Assembly (NCBI GenBank): GCA_023954375.1
Contig: JAMLIC010000013.1
Location: 124,001-188,000 of the forward strand
Origin: Planctomycetota bacterium
GTDB lineage: Bacteria > Planctomycetota > J058
Direction of reading: 5' to 3'
Length of the DNA stretch: 64,000 nucleotides
Both the position numbers and the translations under genes were made by a program. Positions 9,064-17,530 of this stretch are shown piece after piece; position 1 is the stretch's first letter, and every line of letters starts with the position of its first letter. The notes under the pieces are model-generated. The model did no database searches, was not told where the DNA came from, and saw only the letters and a list, made by a program, of their open reading frames with translations.

Positions 9064-10203
9064 TCAGCGGGTGCAGGCCCGGAGGGCGGCGGCCAGGTCG
9101 GCGGCCGACGGGTGACGCTCCTCGGGGCGGAGCGCGTGCGCCCGCGCGATCGCCTGGCGGACGGCCGGCGGCACGTCGGGCGCGAGGTCGGCGAGCGGGC
9201 GCGGCCCGCGCGCGCAGAGCGCCTCGAGGAAGTCCTCGGGGTCCACGTCGGCGAAGGGCGCCACGCCGCCGGCCGCGTGGTAGAGCGTCAGCCCGAGCCC
9301 GTAGACGTCCGCGCGCGCGTCGGCGTCGCGCGCCGACCGGAGCTGCTCGGGCGCCACGTAGGCGAGCGACCCCAGCCCCTCGCCCGTCGCCGTGAGCCGG
9401 GCGCGCGTGCGCTCGGTCGTGGCGGCCACCTGCCGGGCGAGGTCGAAGTCGATCAGGCGCGGCGCGCCGCCCGGCTCCTCGAGGACGACGTTGCCCGGCT
9501 TGACGTCGCGATGCACGACGCCCTGCGCGTGCGCGTGCGCCAGGGCGTCGGCGACCGCCGCGCCGAGGGTGGCCACCTCGCGCCACGGGAGGCGGCCGTC
9601 CGCCTCGAGCCGCTCGACGAGCGAGCGGCCGCGGACGAGCGCGCGCGCCAGGCAGGGGCGTCCGTCGTGGGCGCGGAGGAGGCCGTGGATCCGCGCGATC
9701 GCCGGGTGGTCGAGCCGGGCGGCCAGCGCCGCCTCCCGCTCGAAGCGCGCCCGGGCCACGGCGTCCGCGTCGCCGAGGAGCACCTTCACGGCGACGGGGG
9801 TGCCGTCGTCGAGGACCCCCTCCCACACCGTGCCCGAGCCCCCCTCGCCGAGCAGGCGCGAGAGGCGGGCGCCCTCGACCGCCGGGGGGGTCGGGCCCGA
9901 GGTCGTGCGCGCGAGGCTCAGGACCGTGGCGCCGAGCTCCAGCCGGGCCGCGGCCGCCACGAGCGCCGGCGCCGGCGCGCGGCGCCCGTCCTGCTCGACC
10001 AGCGAGCCCGTGCGGCTCTCGAGGTCGGTGACCTTCACGCCGGCCAGCCCGTGCTCCAGGACGCAGTGGCGGCGCGAGACGAGCGCGTCGGTGAGGCGAA
10101 GGTCGGCGTCATGGCCGCGGCCGACGACGAGCCGGGCCCCCAGCGGCAGCTCCGCCGAGAGGCCGGCGTCGGGGCCCGCGATCACGTCCACGCGCGCGCG
10201 CAT
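9064..10203 (-). CDS. FHA-domain Ser/Thr protein kinase with DFD in place of DFG
   Basis: Residues about 1-95 form an FHA phosphothreonine-binding domain: VGRGHDADLRL, SRRHCVLEH, DLESRTGSLV. The kinase domain at about 112-375 has GEGGSGTVWEG, VAVKVLL, catalytic HRDVKPGNVV, and IDFDLAR where DFG is expected, so the metal-binding Asp is kept but the glycine is replaced. No transmembrane segment is visible, so it should be cytoplasmic. I chose the ATG followed by RARVDV because it opens the FHA domain; the frame is open further upstream only because it runs into the tandem repeats. It is divergent from the kinase at 11015. Confidence 0.85.
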   Translation of the reverse strand: MRARVDVIAGPDAGLSAELPLGARLVVGRGHDADLRLTDALVSRRHCVLEHGLAGVKVTDLESRTGSLVEQDGRRAPAPALVAAAARLELGATVLSLARTTSGPTPPAVEGARLSRLLGEGGSGTVWEGVLDDGTPVAVKVLLGDADAVARARFEREAALAARLDHPAIARIHGLLRAHDGRPCLARALVRGRSLVERLEADGRLPWREVATLGAAVADALAHAHAQGVVHRDVKPGNVVLEEPGGAPRLIDFDLARQVAATTERTRARLTATGEGLGSLAYVAPEQLRSARDADARADVYGLGLTLYHAAGGVAPFADVDPEDFLEALCARGPRPLADLAPDVPPAVRQAIARAHALRPEERHPSAADLAAALRACTR

Positions 10204-10293
10204 GGCCGGAACGTAGCAGGCGCGGCCGCAGCGCGCCGGCGCGCCCCCCTCGCGAGCGCATCCCTCGACGTGGGCCCGCCGCCGTACTCGACC

Positions 10294-10974
10294 CGCCAGA
10301 GCGAGCGCTGGGGAGGCGCGGAACGGGCCAGGCACCGTCGCCCGGGCACTTGCGCCGATCGCGCCCCCCTTCGCGAGCGCATCACTCATCCCGCCAGAGC
10401 GAGCGCTGGGGAGGCGCGGAACGGCCAGGCACCCTCGCCCGGGCACTTGCGCCGATCGCGCCCCCCTCGCGAGCGCATCACTCATCCCGCCAGAGCGAGC
10501 GATGGGGAGGCGCGGAACGGGCCAAGCACCCTCGCCCGGGCACTTGCGCCGATCGCGCCCCCCTCGCGAGCGCATCACCCATCCCGCCAGAGCGAGCGAT
10601 GGGGAGGCGCGGAACGGGCCAAGCACCCTCGCCCGGGCACTTGCGCCGATCGCGCCCCCCTCGCGAGCGCATCACCCATCCCGCCAGAGCGAGCGATGGG
10701 GAGGCGCGGAACGGGCCAAGCACCCTCGCCCGGGCACTTGCGCCGATCGCGCCCCTCGCGAGCGCATCACCCATCCCGCCAGAGCGAGCGATGGGGAGGC
10801 GCGGAACGGGCCAAGCACCCTCGCCCGGGCACTTGCGCCGATCGCGCCCCCCTCGCGAGCGCATCACTCATCCCGCCAGAGCGAGCGATGGGGAGGCGCG
10901 GAACGGGCCAAGCACCCTCGCCCGGGCACTTGCGCCGATCGCGCCCCCCTCGCGAGCGCATCACCCAGCGCAGG
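10294..10974. repeat. Seven tandem copies of a ~97-bp GC-rich repeat
   Basis: The anchor CGCCAGAGCGAGCG recurs at 10294, 10392, 10488, 10585, 10682, 10777 and 10874, with spacings of 98, 96, 97, 97, 95 and 97 bp. Copies are nearly identical over the whole unit; differences are small indels in a C-run and a few substitutions. The first and last copies are the most diverged, as expected for growth by unequal exchange. Each unit contains CTCGCGAG, the palindrome CGATCG, and in most copies a CCCATC/GATGGG inverted pair. It fills the space between two divergent kinase genes. The period is not a multiple of three, so it does not encode a protein repeat. Confidence 0.92.
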
Positions 10975-11014
10975 TTTGCGCGGCGGCGCGCCGGGTGACA
11001 GGATCGAGCGTTCC

Positions 11015-13201
11015 GTGGACACGCCGCCCGACGACACGCGGCCCGCGAGCGGCCCCGGGGTGACGCCGCCGCCGCCGCCGGGGTCGACCTTCGGCTCCAC
11101 GCGCGAGGCGCCGGAGGGGCCGCTCGGGGTCGCGCCGCCGCCCCTGCCGGCGGTCCTCGCGGCCCTGGGGGCGCGGTTCGAGCTGGGGCCGGAGCTGGGG
11201 CGGGGCTCCTTCGGGATCGTCTGGCGCGCCCGGGAGCGCCAGACGCGCCGCGAGGTCGCGCTGAAGGTCCTCCACGCCGAGGACGCGCTCGACGCGCGGC
11301 GCCTCGCCCGCTTCCAGCGCGAGGGGCAGGTCGCGGCGGGGCTGGCGCACCCGGGGATCGTGCGCGTGCACGCCGCGGGCGACGCGCTGGGCGTCCCGTG
11401 GCTGGCCTGCGAGCTCGTCGAGGGCGCCGAGACGCTCGGGCAGGCGTACTTCCGCCTGGCCGACGACCGCGACGCCCGCGTGCGCCTGGTCCGCGACGTC
11501 GCGCGCGCGCTCGGGCACGCGCACGCGCGCGGCGTGGTCCACCGGGACGTGAAGCCCGACAACGTCCTCGTCGCCCCTGACGGGCGGGCGCGCCTGGCCG
11601 ACTTCGGCCTCGCGGCGGCGCAGGGCTTCGCGCGCCTGACGCGGACCGGGGCCATGCTCGGGACGCCGCAGTTCATGTCCCCCGAGCAGGTCCGGGGGTG
11701 GGAGGTCGGCGCGCCGGCCGACGTGTGGAGCGCCGGCGTGCTCCTCTACCTGGCGCTCGCCCGCGAGCTCCCCTTCCGCGGCCCGACGGCGATGGCCCTG
11801 GCGGCGGCGATCGACGCCGCCGCGCCGCGGCCCCCGCGCGCCGTCGACCCCGACGTGCCGGCGGCGCTCGAGGCGATCTGCCTCAAGGCGCTCGCCCGCG
11901 ACCCCCGCGACCGCTACGCCGACGGGGACGCGCTGGCCGCCGACCTCGACGCGTGGCTCGCCGGCCGCCCCGTCTCGGCCGGGGGCGGGCTCGCCGCCCT
12001 CCGCCCGCGCGCGCGCCGCGCCGCGCGGCGGGTCACGCTCGCCCTGCTCCCGGGCGGCGCGCTGGCGGCCGCGGCCCTGCTCGCGCTGTCCGGCCCCGAC
12101 GCGCCCGGGGCCGCGCCGGGGCCGACGATCGCGCTGCGATCGCCCGCCGACGGCGCGGAGGTCTGGGAGCCCGCGGTCACGCTCGCCGGTCGGGTCGAGG
12201 GGGCGACCCCGCCGGTGCAGCTGACGGTGACGCTCGAGGGGCCCGGCGCCCGCCCGCGGCGGCTCGAGGTGGCGCCGGACGGGAGGTTCGAGGCCGCGCT
12301 GCCCCTGCGCCCGGGCGAGCACCGGCTGGCGCTCGCCGCGGTCGACGCCGCGGACCGGCGGGCGGCGCTGCGCCTGGTCGTGCGCCGCGGCGACGGGCCC
12401 CCCTGGTTCGGGCAGCTCGAGCCGGCGCTCCGGCCGGCCTACCCGCTCCCGGCCGGGGTCGAGTGGGGCAGGGTGCCGGGCGAGTACGTGAACGCCCGCG
12501 ACGGCTCGACGCTCGTGTGGGTGCCGGCGGGGGAGCTCCGCGTGGGCGACGAGGTGCGCACGCCGGAGCACGAGAACGCCTGGCCGGCGCACGAGGTGGT
12601 GATCACGCGCGGGTTCTTCATCGGCAAGACCGAGGTGACCTGGGCGCAGTACCGCCGCTACGCCGCGGAGACCCGCACGTGGCTGCCGACGTCGGTCTTC
12701 CCGGCGGGTCCCGACCACCCGGTCCACTCGGTCTCGTGGCGGGACGCGCAGGCCTACTGCGCGTGGGCGGGCGCGCGCCTCCCCACCGAGGCCGAGTGGG
12801 AGTACGCCGCGCGCGGGTCGGACGGGCGCCGCTACCCGTGGGGCGACGAGCGGCCGACGAGCCGCCACGCGAACCTCTCCGCCGACGACCTCTACCCCTA
12901 CACGAGCCCGGTCGGCGCCTTCCCGCAGGGCGCCTCGCCGTTCGGCTGCCTGGACATGGTGGGTAACGTGTGGGAGTGGGTACAGGACCGCTACGCGCTC
13001 TACGGGCCGGAGCGTCGCGTCGACCCCGCCGGGCCCGAGCGACCGGGCGACGCCCGGCAGGAGGAGGCGCCCGGGACGATCGACCACCGCGTGAACCGGG
13101 GCGGCGCATGGAACAGCACGGTGAGCTACTCGGCCACCGCGCGGGCCAACGCCGAGCCGAGCTACCGCGGCACGGCCATCGGGTTCAGGATCGCGCGGTA
13201 G
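11015..13201 (+). CDS. Ser/Thr protein kinase fused to an extracytoplasmic SUMF1-like domain
   Basis: A 728-aa transmembrane kinase. After a Pro-rich leader, the kinase domain (about 55-320) has GRGSFGIVW, VALKVL, HRDVKPDN and DFGLAA, all intact. A hydrophobic segment at about 340-365 probably spans the membrane. An Ig-like region (about 375-450) and a SUMF1/FGE-like domain (about 490-728) follow, with IGKTEVTWAQYRRY, HSVSWRDAQAYCAWAGA and GNVWEWVQD. At the place where formylglycine-generating enzymes carry two catalytic cysteines, the sequence reads RGGAWNSTVSYS, with serines, so this is probably a binding module and not an FGE. The GTG start follows the repeat array; no ATG fits. Confidence 0.85.
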   Translation: MDTPPDDTRPASGPGVTPPPPPGSTFGSTREAPEGPLGVAPPPLPAVLAALGARFELGPELGRGSFGIVWRARERQTRREVALKVLHAEDALDARRLARFQREGQVAAGLAHPGIVRVHAAGDALGVPWLACELVEGAETLGQAYFRLADDRDARVRLVRDVARALGHAHARGVVHRDVKPDNVLVAPDGRARLADFGLAAAQGFARLTRTGAMLGTPQFMSPEQVRGWEVGAPADVWSAGVLLYLALARELPFRGPTAMALAAAIDAAAPRPPRAVDPDVPAALEAICLKALARDPRDRYADGDALAADLDAWLAGRPVSAGGGLAALRPRARRAARRVTLALLPGGALAAAALLALSGPDAPGAAPGPTIALRSPADGAEVWEPAVTLAGRVEGATPPVQLTVTLEGPGARPRRLEVAPDGRFEAALPLRPGEHRLALAAVDAADRRAALRLVVRRGDGPPWFGQLEPALRPAYPLPAGVEWGRVPGEYVNARDGSTLVWVPAGELRVGDEVRTPEHENAWPAHEVVITRGFFIGKTEVTWAQYRRYAAETRTWLPTSVFPAGPDHPVHSVSWRDAQAYCAWAGARLPTEAEWEYAARGSDGRRYPWGDERPTSRHANLSADDLYPYTSPVGAFPQGASPFGCLDMVGNVWEWVQDRYALYGPERRVDPAGPERPGDARQEEAPGTIDHRVNRGGAWNSTVSYSATARANAEPSYRGTAIGFRIAR

Positions 13202-13219
13202 CGCCGGCTCGGGTCACGG

Positions 13220-14113
13220 TCACACGGCGGCGGCGCGGCCGGCCTCGACCTCGACCTTCATCGCGCGCAGCGCCTCCTCGGTCGGGCGCAGGGTGATCCC
13301 GGCCGCCCGGAGCCGGTCCGTCCGCAGCCCGCCGCGCAGCGGCCGGGCGGCCTTCTGCCTCAGCTCGGCCGTCGTCCGCGGCTCGACGCAGGCGTCGGGG
13401 TCGAAGCCGAACACCCGGCAGGCGAGCCGGGCGAGCGCGACGCGGTCCATGACGTCCGGGCCGCTCACGTGCCACACGCCGCGGGCGCCCTGCTCGACCA
13501 GCGCCAGCGTCGCGCGCGCGACGTCCGGGCCGTAGCTGGGCGTGGCCCACTGGTCGGACGGCACGACCATGCGCTCGCCCTTCGCCGCGCGGCGGAGCAG
13601 CTGGTAGACGAAGTTCTTCCCCTGCCGCTCGGGGCCGAAGACCGTCGTCGAGCGCAGGACGAGGTGCTGGCCCGGGAGCTCCCTCGCCAGCGCCTCCTCG
13701 AGCTCGAGCTTCGCCCGGCCGTAGACCGACAGCGGGCGCGGCGGGGAGTCCTCGGCGTAGGGCCCGGCGGCCCCGTCGAAGACGTAGTCGGTCGAGTAGG
13801 TGACGAAGAGCGCGCCCGCGCCGCGGCAGCGCCGCGCGACGCGGAGCGGCGCCTCGGTGTTCTCGCGCCGGGCGCGCGCCGGGTCGTCCTCGTTGCCGTC
13901 GACCCAGGTCCAGCCCGCCGGGAGGAGCACGACGTCGGGCCGCACGTCCGCCAGGGCCGCCCCCACCGCGTGGTCGTCGTCGAGGGCGAGCTGGACGAGC
14001 CCCGGGGCGGGCGACGTGGCGAACGTGCCGACCGCGAGGTGCCCGGCCGCCTGCAGCTGCTCGAGCAGGTGCCCGCCGATCTGCCCGGATCCCCCGATCA
14101 CCAGCGCGCGCAC
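13220..14113 (-). CDS. RmlD-like NAD(P)-dependent sugar reductase
   Basis: An extended short-chain dehydrogenase resembling dTDP-4-dehydrorhamnose reductase. The N-terminal Rossmann motif is GGSGQIGG. The catalytic STDYVFDG strand and YGRAK (Tyr/Lys pair) are present, as is FVYQLLRR. The length (297 aa) is typical. The start is a GTG preceded by GGAGGGAG. No rmlA, rmlB or rmlC is adjacent, so the substrate is uncertain; a related 4-keto-sugar reductase or the MAT2B-like branch is possible. It lies downstream of the ribosomal operon terminators and is convergent with the SUMF1 kinase. Confidence 0.8.
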   Translation of the reverse strand: MRALVIGGSGQIGGHLLEQLQAAGHLAVGTFATSPAPGLVQLALDDDHAVGAALADVRPDVVLLPAGWTWVDGNEDDPARARRENTEAPLRVARRCRGAGALFVTYSTDYVFDGAAGPYAEDSPPRPLSVYGRAKLELEEALARELPGQHLVLRSTTVFGPERQGKNFVYQLLRRAAKGERMVVPSDQWATPSYGPDVARATLALVEQGARGVWHVSGPDVMDRVALARLACRVFGFDPDACVEPRTTAELRQKAARPLRGGLRTDRLRAAGITLRPTEEALRAMKVEVEAGRAAAV

Positions 14114-14138
14114 GGACGTCTCCCTCCTGGTACGCAGC

Positions 14139-14164
14139 GGGGGCGCAGCCTGCGCTGCGCCCCC
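14139..14164 (-). terminator. GC-rich hairpin, second of two downstream of rplQ
   Basis: A perfect 11-bp stem, GGGGGCGCAGC paired with GCTGCGCCCCC around a 4-nt loop. It sits 64 bp past the rplQ stop in the reading direction. There is no U-tract, so it is either a GC-type terminator or an mRNA 3'-end stabiliser. Confidence 0.6.
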
Positions 14165-14185
14165 ACGTCGGACATCCTAGCGTCC

Positions 14186-14213
14186 GGCCGCCGCGCGCGC
14201 CGGCGCGGCGGCC
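14186..14213 (-). terminator. GC-rich hairpin immediately downstream of rplQ
   Basis: An 11-bp stem, GGCCGCCGCGC paired with GCGCGGCGGCC around a 6-nt loop, 14 bp past the rplQ stop. With the hairpin at 14139-14164 it makes a tandem terminator for the ribosomal protein/rpoA operon. No U-tract is present. Confidence 0.55.
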
Positions 14214-14227
14214 ACAACCCCTTGCCG

Positions 14228-14764
14228 CTACTGAGCCGGCTGCTGCTCGGCCGGCGCCGCCTCGCCCTCGACGAAGCCGAGGAGGGCCTTGGGGGCGTTG
14301 TCGCCGAGCTGGAACTGGCCGGTGCGCAGCACCCGCAGGTAGCCGCCCGGCCGGGCCAGGTAGCGCGGCGCGATCTTCTCGAACAGCGCCGACACCGCGT
14401 CGGCGTCGCGCAGCTGCGCGGCGGCCATGCGGCGGAAGTGGATCGACTTCGCGATGTGCTCGCGCACCTTGGGCGGGAAGTCCTTGAACTTCTTCTTCTC
14501 GCCCTCGGTGTGCATCTTGCGCAGCTCGGCCACGGTCGTGCCGTTGGCGTCGGCCGCGCGCTGCAGCTCGCGGTAGCCCTTCACGCCGAGCGTGATCGCC
14601 TTCTCCGCGAACGGCTTGACCCACTTGGCCTTCACGATCGTCGTCGTGATGAACTCGCGGTCGGCGCCGAAGCGCTGGAACAGGCTCGCCGTGAGGTTGC
14701 GCGCCAGCGCCAGCCGCTCCTCCTTGCGACGACCGAGCCTCTTGCCTGCATTCCTGTGACGCAT
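14228..14764 (-). CDS. rplQ: 50S ribosomal protein L17 with internal insertion
   Basis: Ribosomal protein bL17, recognised by MRHRNAGKRLGRRKEERLAL at the start and FEKIAPRYLARPGGYLRVLR near the end. The protein is 178 aa against about 116-130 usual. The extra length is an internal, basic, helical segment of about 40-50 residues between GVKGYRELQR and LRDADAVSALF, plus a short Ala/Pro/Gln-rich tail. Last gene of the rpmJ-rpsM-rpsK-rpsD-rpoA-rplQ operon, 56 bp after rpoA, followed by two strong hairpins. Confidence 0.95.
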   Translation of the reverse strand: MRHRNAGKRLGRRKEERLALARNLTASLFQRFGADREFITTTIVKAKWVKPFAEKAITLGVKGYRELQRAADANGTTVAELRKMHTEGEKKKFKDFPPKVREHIAKSIHFRRMAAAQLRDADAVSALFEKIAPRYLARPGGYLRVLRTGQFQLGDNAPKALLGFVEGEAAPAEQQPAQ

Positions 14765-14820
14765 GGTTCTCTCCTGTCGCGGCCGCCAGCCGCGCGCGCG
14801 CGGCCGGCGACCCCAGCTCC

Positions 14821-15864
14821 CTAGCGGTTGGCCAGGATGCTGTCGACCTCCTCGGTCATCCCGAGGCGGAGGCCGCGCTCGGTGAGCTTCTTCTCGATCT
14901 CCTTGAGGGTCACCCGGCCGAAGTTCCGCAGCTTGACCAGGTCCTCCTCCTTCATGCGGACGAGCTCGCCGATCGTGCGGATGTTCTCCGACTCGAGGCA
15001 GTTCTGCGCGCGCACCGACAAGTCGAGCTCGGTGACCGGCATCGAGAACTGCATGGAGAGCTGGTCGCGGCTGGCCGCCTCGACCCGCACGCCCTCCGCC
15101 GCCGGCACCTCCTCCTCCTCGCCGAACTCGGGCTTGAGCTCCTTGCCGAGGTCGAAGAAGTGGATGAACGGGTTGAGGTGCTTGCGGAGGATCTTGGCCG
15201 CCTCCACGAGGGCGTTCTCGGGCGTGACCGTGCCGTCGGTCCAGATCTCCAGGACCAGCTTGTCGTAGTTGGTCAGCTGGCCGACGCGCGTGTTCTCGGT
15301 GCGGTAGCGCACGCGCTTCACGGGCGAGAAGAACGACGCGACGGGGATCACGCCGATCTCCTGCTCGACGCCGGGCTGGTTCTCCTCGGCGGTGCGGTAG
15401 CCGCGGCCGCGCTGCACGTGGATCTCGGCCTTGAGGCGGGTCGCCTCGGTGATCCGCGCGATGTGCATGCCGGGGTTGACGACCTCGACGGTGTGGTCGT
15501 GGACCAGGTCGCCCGCGGTGATCTCGCCCACCTTGTCGGTGTCGAGGCGCAGGATCGCGCTGTGCGTCCCGGGCAGGAGCCGGACCAGGAGGTCCTTGAG
15601 GTTCAGGATCAGGTCGGTGACGTCCTCGTAGACCCCGGGGATCGTCGTGTACTCGTGGTCGATGCCGTCGAACTTGACGTGGGTCACCGCCGCGCCCTCG
15701 AGCGACGACAGGAGGACCCGCCGCAGCCCGTTGCCGACGGTGGTGCCGAACCCACGCTGGAAGGGCTCGGTGATGAACTTCGCGTAGGTGTCGGTCCGAG
15801 TCTCCTCCTCCACCGAGATCCGGGTCGGAAGCTCGAACCCGCGCCAACGAACGCGCATCGTCAT
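14821..15864 (-). CDS. rpoA: DNA-directed RNA polymerase subunit alpha
   Basis: The 347-aa alpha subunit that nucleates RNA polymerase assembly and contacts UP elements and activators. The N-terminal domain has TVGNGLRRVLLSSLEGAAV (dimerisation helix region) and HEYTTIPGVYEDVTD. After an acidic linker the C-terminal domain (about 265-345) carries LSVRAQNCLESENIRTIGEL and LRNFGRVTLKEIEKKL. Length is normal. Two ATG codons lie two codons apart at the start; the upstream one is used here. A GC-rich 199-bp spacer with hairpin potential separates it from rpsD. Confidence 0.97.
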   Translation of the reverse strand: MTMRVRWRGFELPTRISVEEETRTDTYAKFITEPFQRGFGTTVGNGLRRVLLSSLEGAAVTHVKFDGIDHEYTTIPGVYEDVTDLILNLKDLLVRLLPGTHSAILRLDTDKVGEITAGDLVHDHTVEVVNPGMHIARITEATRLKAEIHVQRGRGYRTAEENQPGVEQEIGVIPVASFFSPVKRVRYRTENTRVGQLTNYDKLVLEIWTDGTVTPENALVEAAKILRKHLNPFIHFFDLGKELKPEFGEEEEVPAAEGVRVEAASRDQLSMQFSMPVTELDLSVRAQNCLESENIRTIGELVRMKEEDLVKLRNFGRVTLKEIEKKLTERGLRLGMTEEVDSILANR

Positions 15865-16063
15865 ACGTGAGACCTCTCGAAGCGGTATGGTGCTGCGGCG
15901 GCCGAGCGGGCGCCGCGGTGTCTACTTGTTTCCCGGCGCGAGCCGCGCGCGCGCGGCACCGGGGGGACCGCCGCGCGCGCGAGGGGGACGACGCGCCCTG
16001 CGGCGCGCCACACGGACGGTGGCGGGTCCCCCCCGGGGCCCGCCACGCCGGCTGGTCGCGAGC

Positions 16064-16687
16064 CTACTTGGAGCAGAACTCGACGATCAGCTGCTCCTGG
16101 AGGTCCACGGACGCCTCGTCGCGCTTGGGCAGGTTCAGCACCTTGCCCTTCAGCTCCTTGGCGTCCTGCGACAGCCAGGAGGGGACGTCGCGGTGCTTGG
16201 TGCTCTCGACCGTCACCTCGACGTGCTTCTTGACGTGGTCCTTGTGGATCCCGAACTCGTCGCCCTGGCGCAGGCGGAAGCCCGGCGACTTGGTGCGGCG
16301 CCCGTTCACGGCCACGTGGCCGTGCGTGATCAGCTGGCGCGCGTGGGCGCGCGAGTGGGCGAAGCCGACCAGGTAGAGGGCGTTGTCGAGCCGGCGCTCG
16401 AGGATCTGGATGAGCTTCTCGCCCGTGTTGCCCTTCGAGCGCGACGCCTCGGCGAAGAGCCGGCGGAAGGGGCGCTCGAAGATGCCGAAGGTCCGCTTGG
16501 CCTTCTGCTTCTCGCGCAGCTGCACGCCGTACTCGCTGCGCTTCTTGCGCGCCCAGGGGTGCTCGCCCGGCGGGTGGGCCCGCTTGGCGATGGCGCACTT
16601 GACCGTCTCGCAGCGCGTGCCCTTGAGGAAGAGCTTCATGCCCTCCCGACGGCACTGCCTGCACTTGGGACCGGTATACCGCGACAT
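16064..16687 (-). CDS. rpsD: 30S ribosomal protein S4, zinc-binding type
   Basis: Ribosomal protein uS4, 207 aa, an early 16S rRNA-binding protein. The N-terminus carries four cysteines (9, 12, 26, 31) in a CxxC...C....C arrangement typical of the zinc-containing form. The S4 RNA-binding domain is seen at RLDNALYLVGFAHSRAHARQ and GHVAVNGRRT. Spacing to rpsK is 13 bp. In many bacteria S4 represses its own operon; the 199-bp spacer downstream could be related, but no specific element was identified. Confidence 0.96.
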   Translation of the reverse strand: MSRYTGPKCRQCRREGMKLFLKGTRCETVKCAIAKRAHPPGEHPWARKKRSEYGVQLREKQKAKRTFGIFERPFRRLFAEASRSKGNTGEKLIQILERRLDNALYLVGFAHSRAHARQLITHGHVAVNGRRTKSPGFRLRQGDEFGIHKDHVKKHVEVTVESTKHRDVPSWLSQDAKELKGKVLNLPKRDEASVDLQEQLIVEFCSK

Positions 16688-16700
16688 GGCTGTGCCTCTC

Positions 16701-17129
16701 CTACACCCGGCGCTTCTTCTTGGGACGGCAGCCGTTGTGCGGCAGCGGGGTCACGTCCTCGATCGAGCGAATGTCCAGCCCCGACGCCTTGAGGGCGCGG
16801 ATCGCGCTCTCGCGGCCCGAGCCGGGGCCCTTGATGCGCACGTCGATCTCGCGCACGCCCATCTTGCGGGCCTTCGCGGCGCACTCCTCGGCGGCGCGCT
16901 GCGCGGCGAACGGGGTCGACTTGCGGCTGCCCTTGTAGCCGATCGTCCCGGCGGTGCCCCAGCAGAGGATCCCGCCCGACTTGTCGGCGATGGCGATGAT
17001 CGTGTTGTTGAAGGTCGCCTTGATGTGCGCCACCGCCTTGGTGACGTTCTTCTTGCCCTTCTTCGCGGCGGTCTTGCGCTCGTCGCCGCCGGCCTCGTCG
17101 GCCGTCTCCGGAGTCTCGTGCTCGCTCAT
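16701..17129 (-). CDS. rpsK: 30S ribosomal protein S11
   Basis: Ribosomal protein uS11, 142 aa, part of the 30S platform. Core motifs: AHIKATFNNTIIAIAD, GSRKSTPFAAQRAAEE, IKGPGSGRESAIRAL and the basic tail HNGCRPKKKRRV. The N-terminal 20 residues are an acidic extension rich in Glu/Thr/Asp before the conserved core. Lies between rpsM and rpsD with short spacers, same operon. Confidence 0.97.
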   Translation of the reverse strand: MSEHETPETADEAGGDERKTAAKKGKKNVTKAVAHIKATFNNTIIAIADKSGGILCWGTAGTIGYKGSRKSTPFAAQRAAEECAAKARKMGVREIDVRIKGPGSGRESAIRALKASGLDIRSIEDVTPLPHNGCRPKKKRRV

Positions 17130-17144
17130 GGGTTCCTCGCGGCC

Positions 17145-17528
17145 TTACCGCATCGTCTTGACGCTGCGCTTCACCGCGACCGTCTTCGCCTTGCCCTTGC
17201 GGGTGCGCGCGTTGGTCTTCGTCCGCTGGCCGCGGGCCGGGAGGCCCTTGCGGTGGCGGAGGCCGCGGTAGCAGCCGATGTCCTTGAGTCGCTGGACGTT
17301 GCTCGTCACCAGACGACGGAGCGCGCCCTCGACCGTGTACTTCTGCTCGATCTCGATCGCGATGCGCTTGGTCTCGTCCTCGGTGAGGTCGCGCGCGCGC
17401 GTGGCCGGGTTGATGCCCGTCGCCTCGATGATGCGCTTCGCGATCGCCGGGCCGATGCCGTGGATGTACTGGAGCGCGACGATCGCGCGCTTCTCGTTGG
17501 GGATGTCGATGCCCGCGATGCGCGGCAT
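17145..17528 (-). CDS. rpsM: 30S ribosomal protein S13
   Basis: Ribosomal protein uS13, 127 aa, in the 30S head, contacting P-site tRNA and the 50S subunit. Begins MPRIAGIDIPNEKR, has YIHGIGPAIAKRII, and ends in the basic tail GLPARGQRTKTNARTRKG. The ATG is two bases from the rpmJ stop. Confidence 0.97.
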   Translation of the reverse strand: MPRIAGIDIPNEKRAIVALQYIHGIGPAIAKRIIEATGINPATRARDLTEDETKRIAIEIEQKYTVEGALRRLVTSNVQRLKDIGCYRGLRHRKGLPARGQRTKTNARTRKGKAKTVAVKRSVKTMR

Positions 17529-17530
17529 GG

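Noticed and set aside
10294..10974. Tandem repeats as a CRISPR array
   Set aside because: The entire ~97-bp unit is conserved; there are no unique spacers and no cas genes nearby.
10204..11014. Long open frames on both strands that extend the two kinases through the repeat array
   Set aside because: They are open only because the repeat is GC-rich. The 97-bp period is not a multiple of three, and the FHA and kinase sequences begin at the ATG 10203 and GTG 11015.
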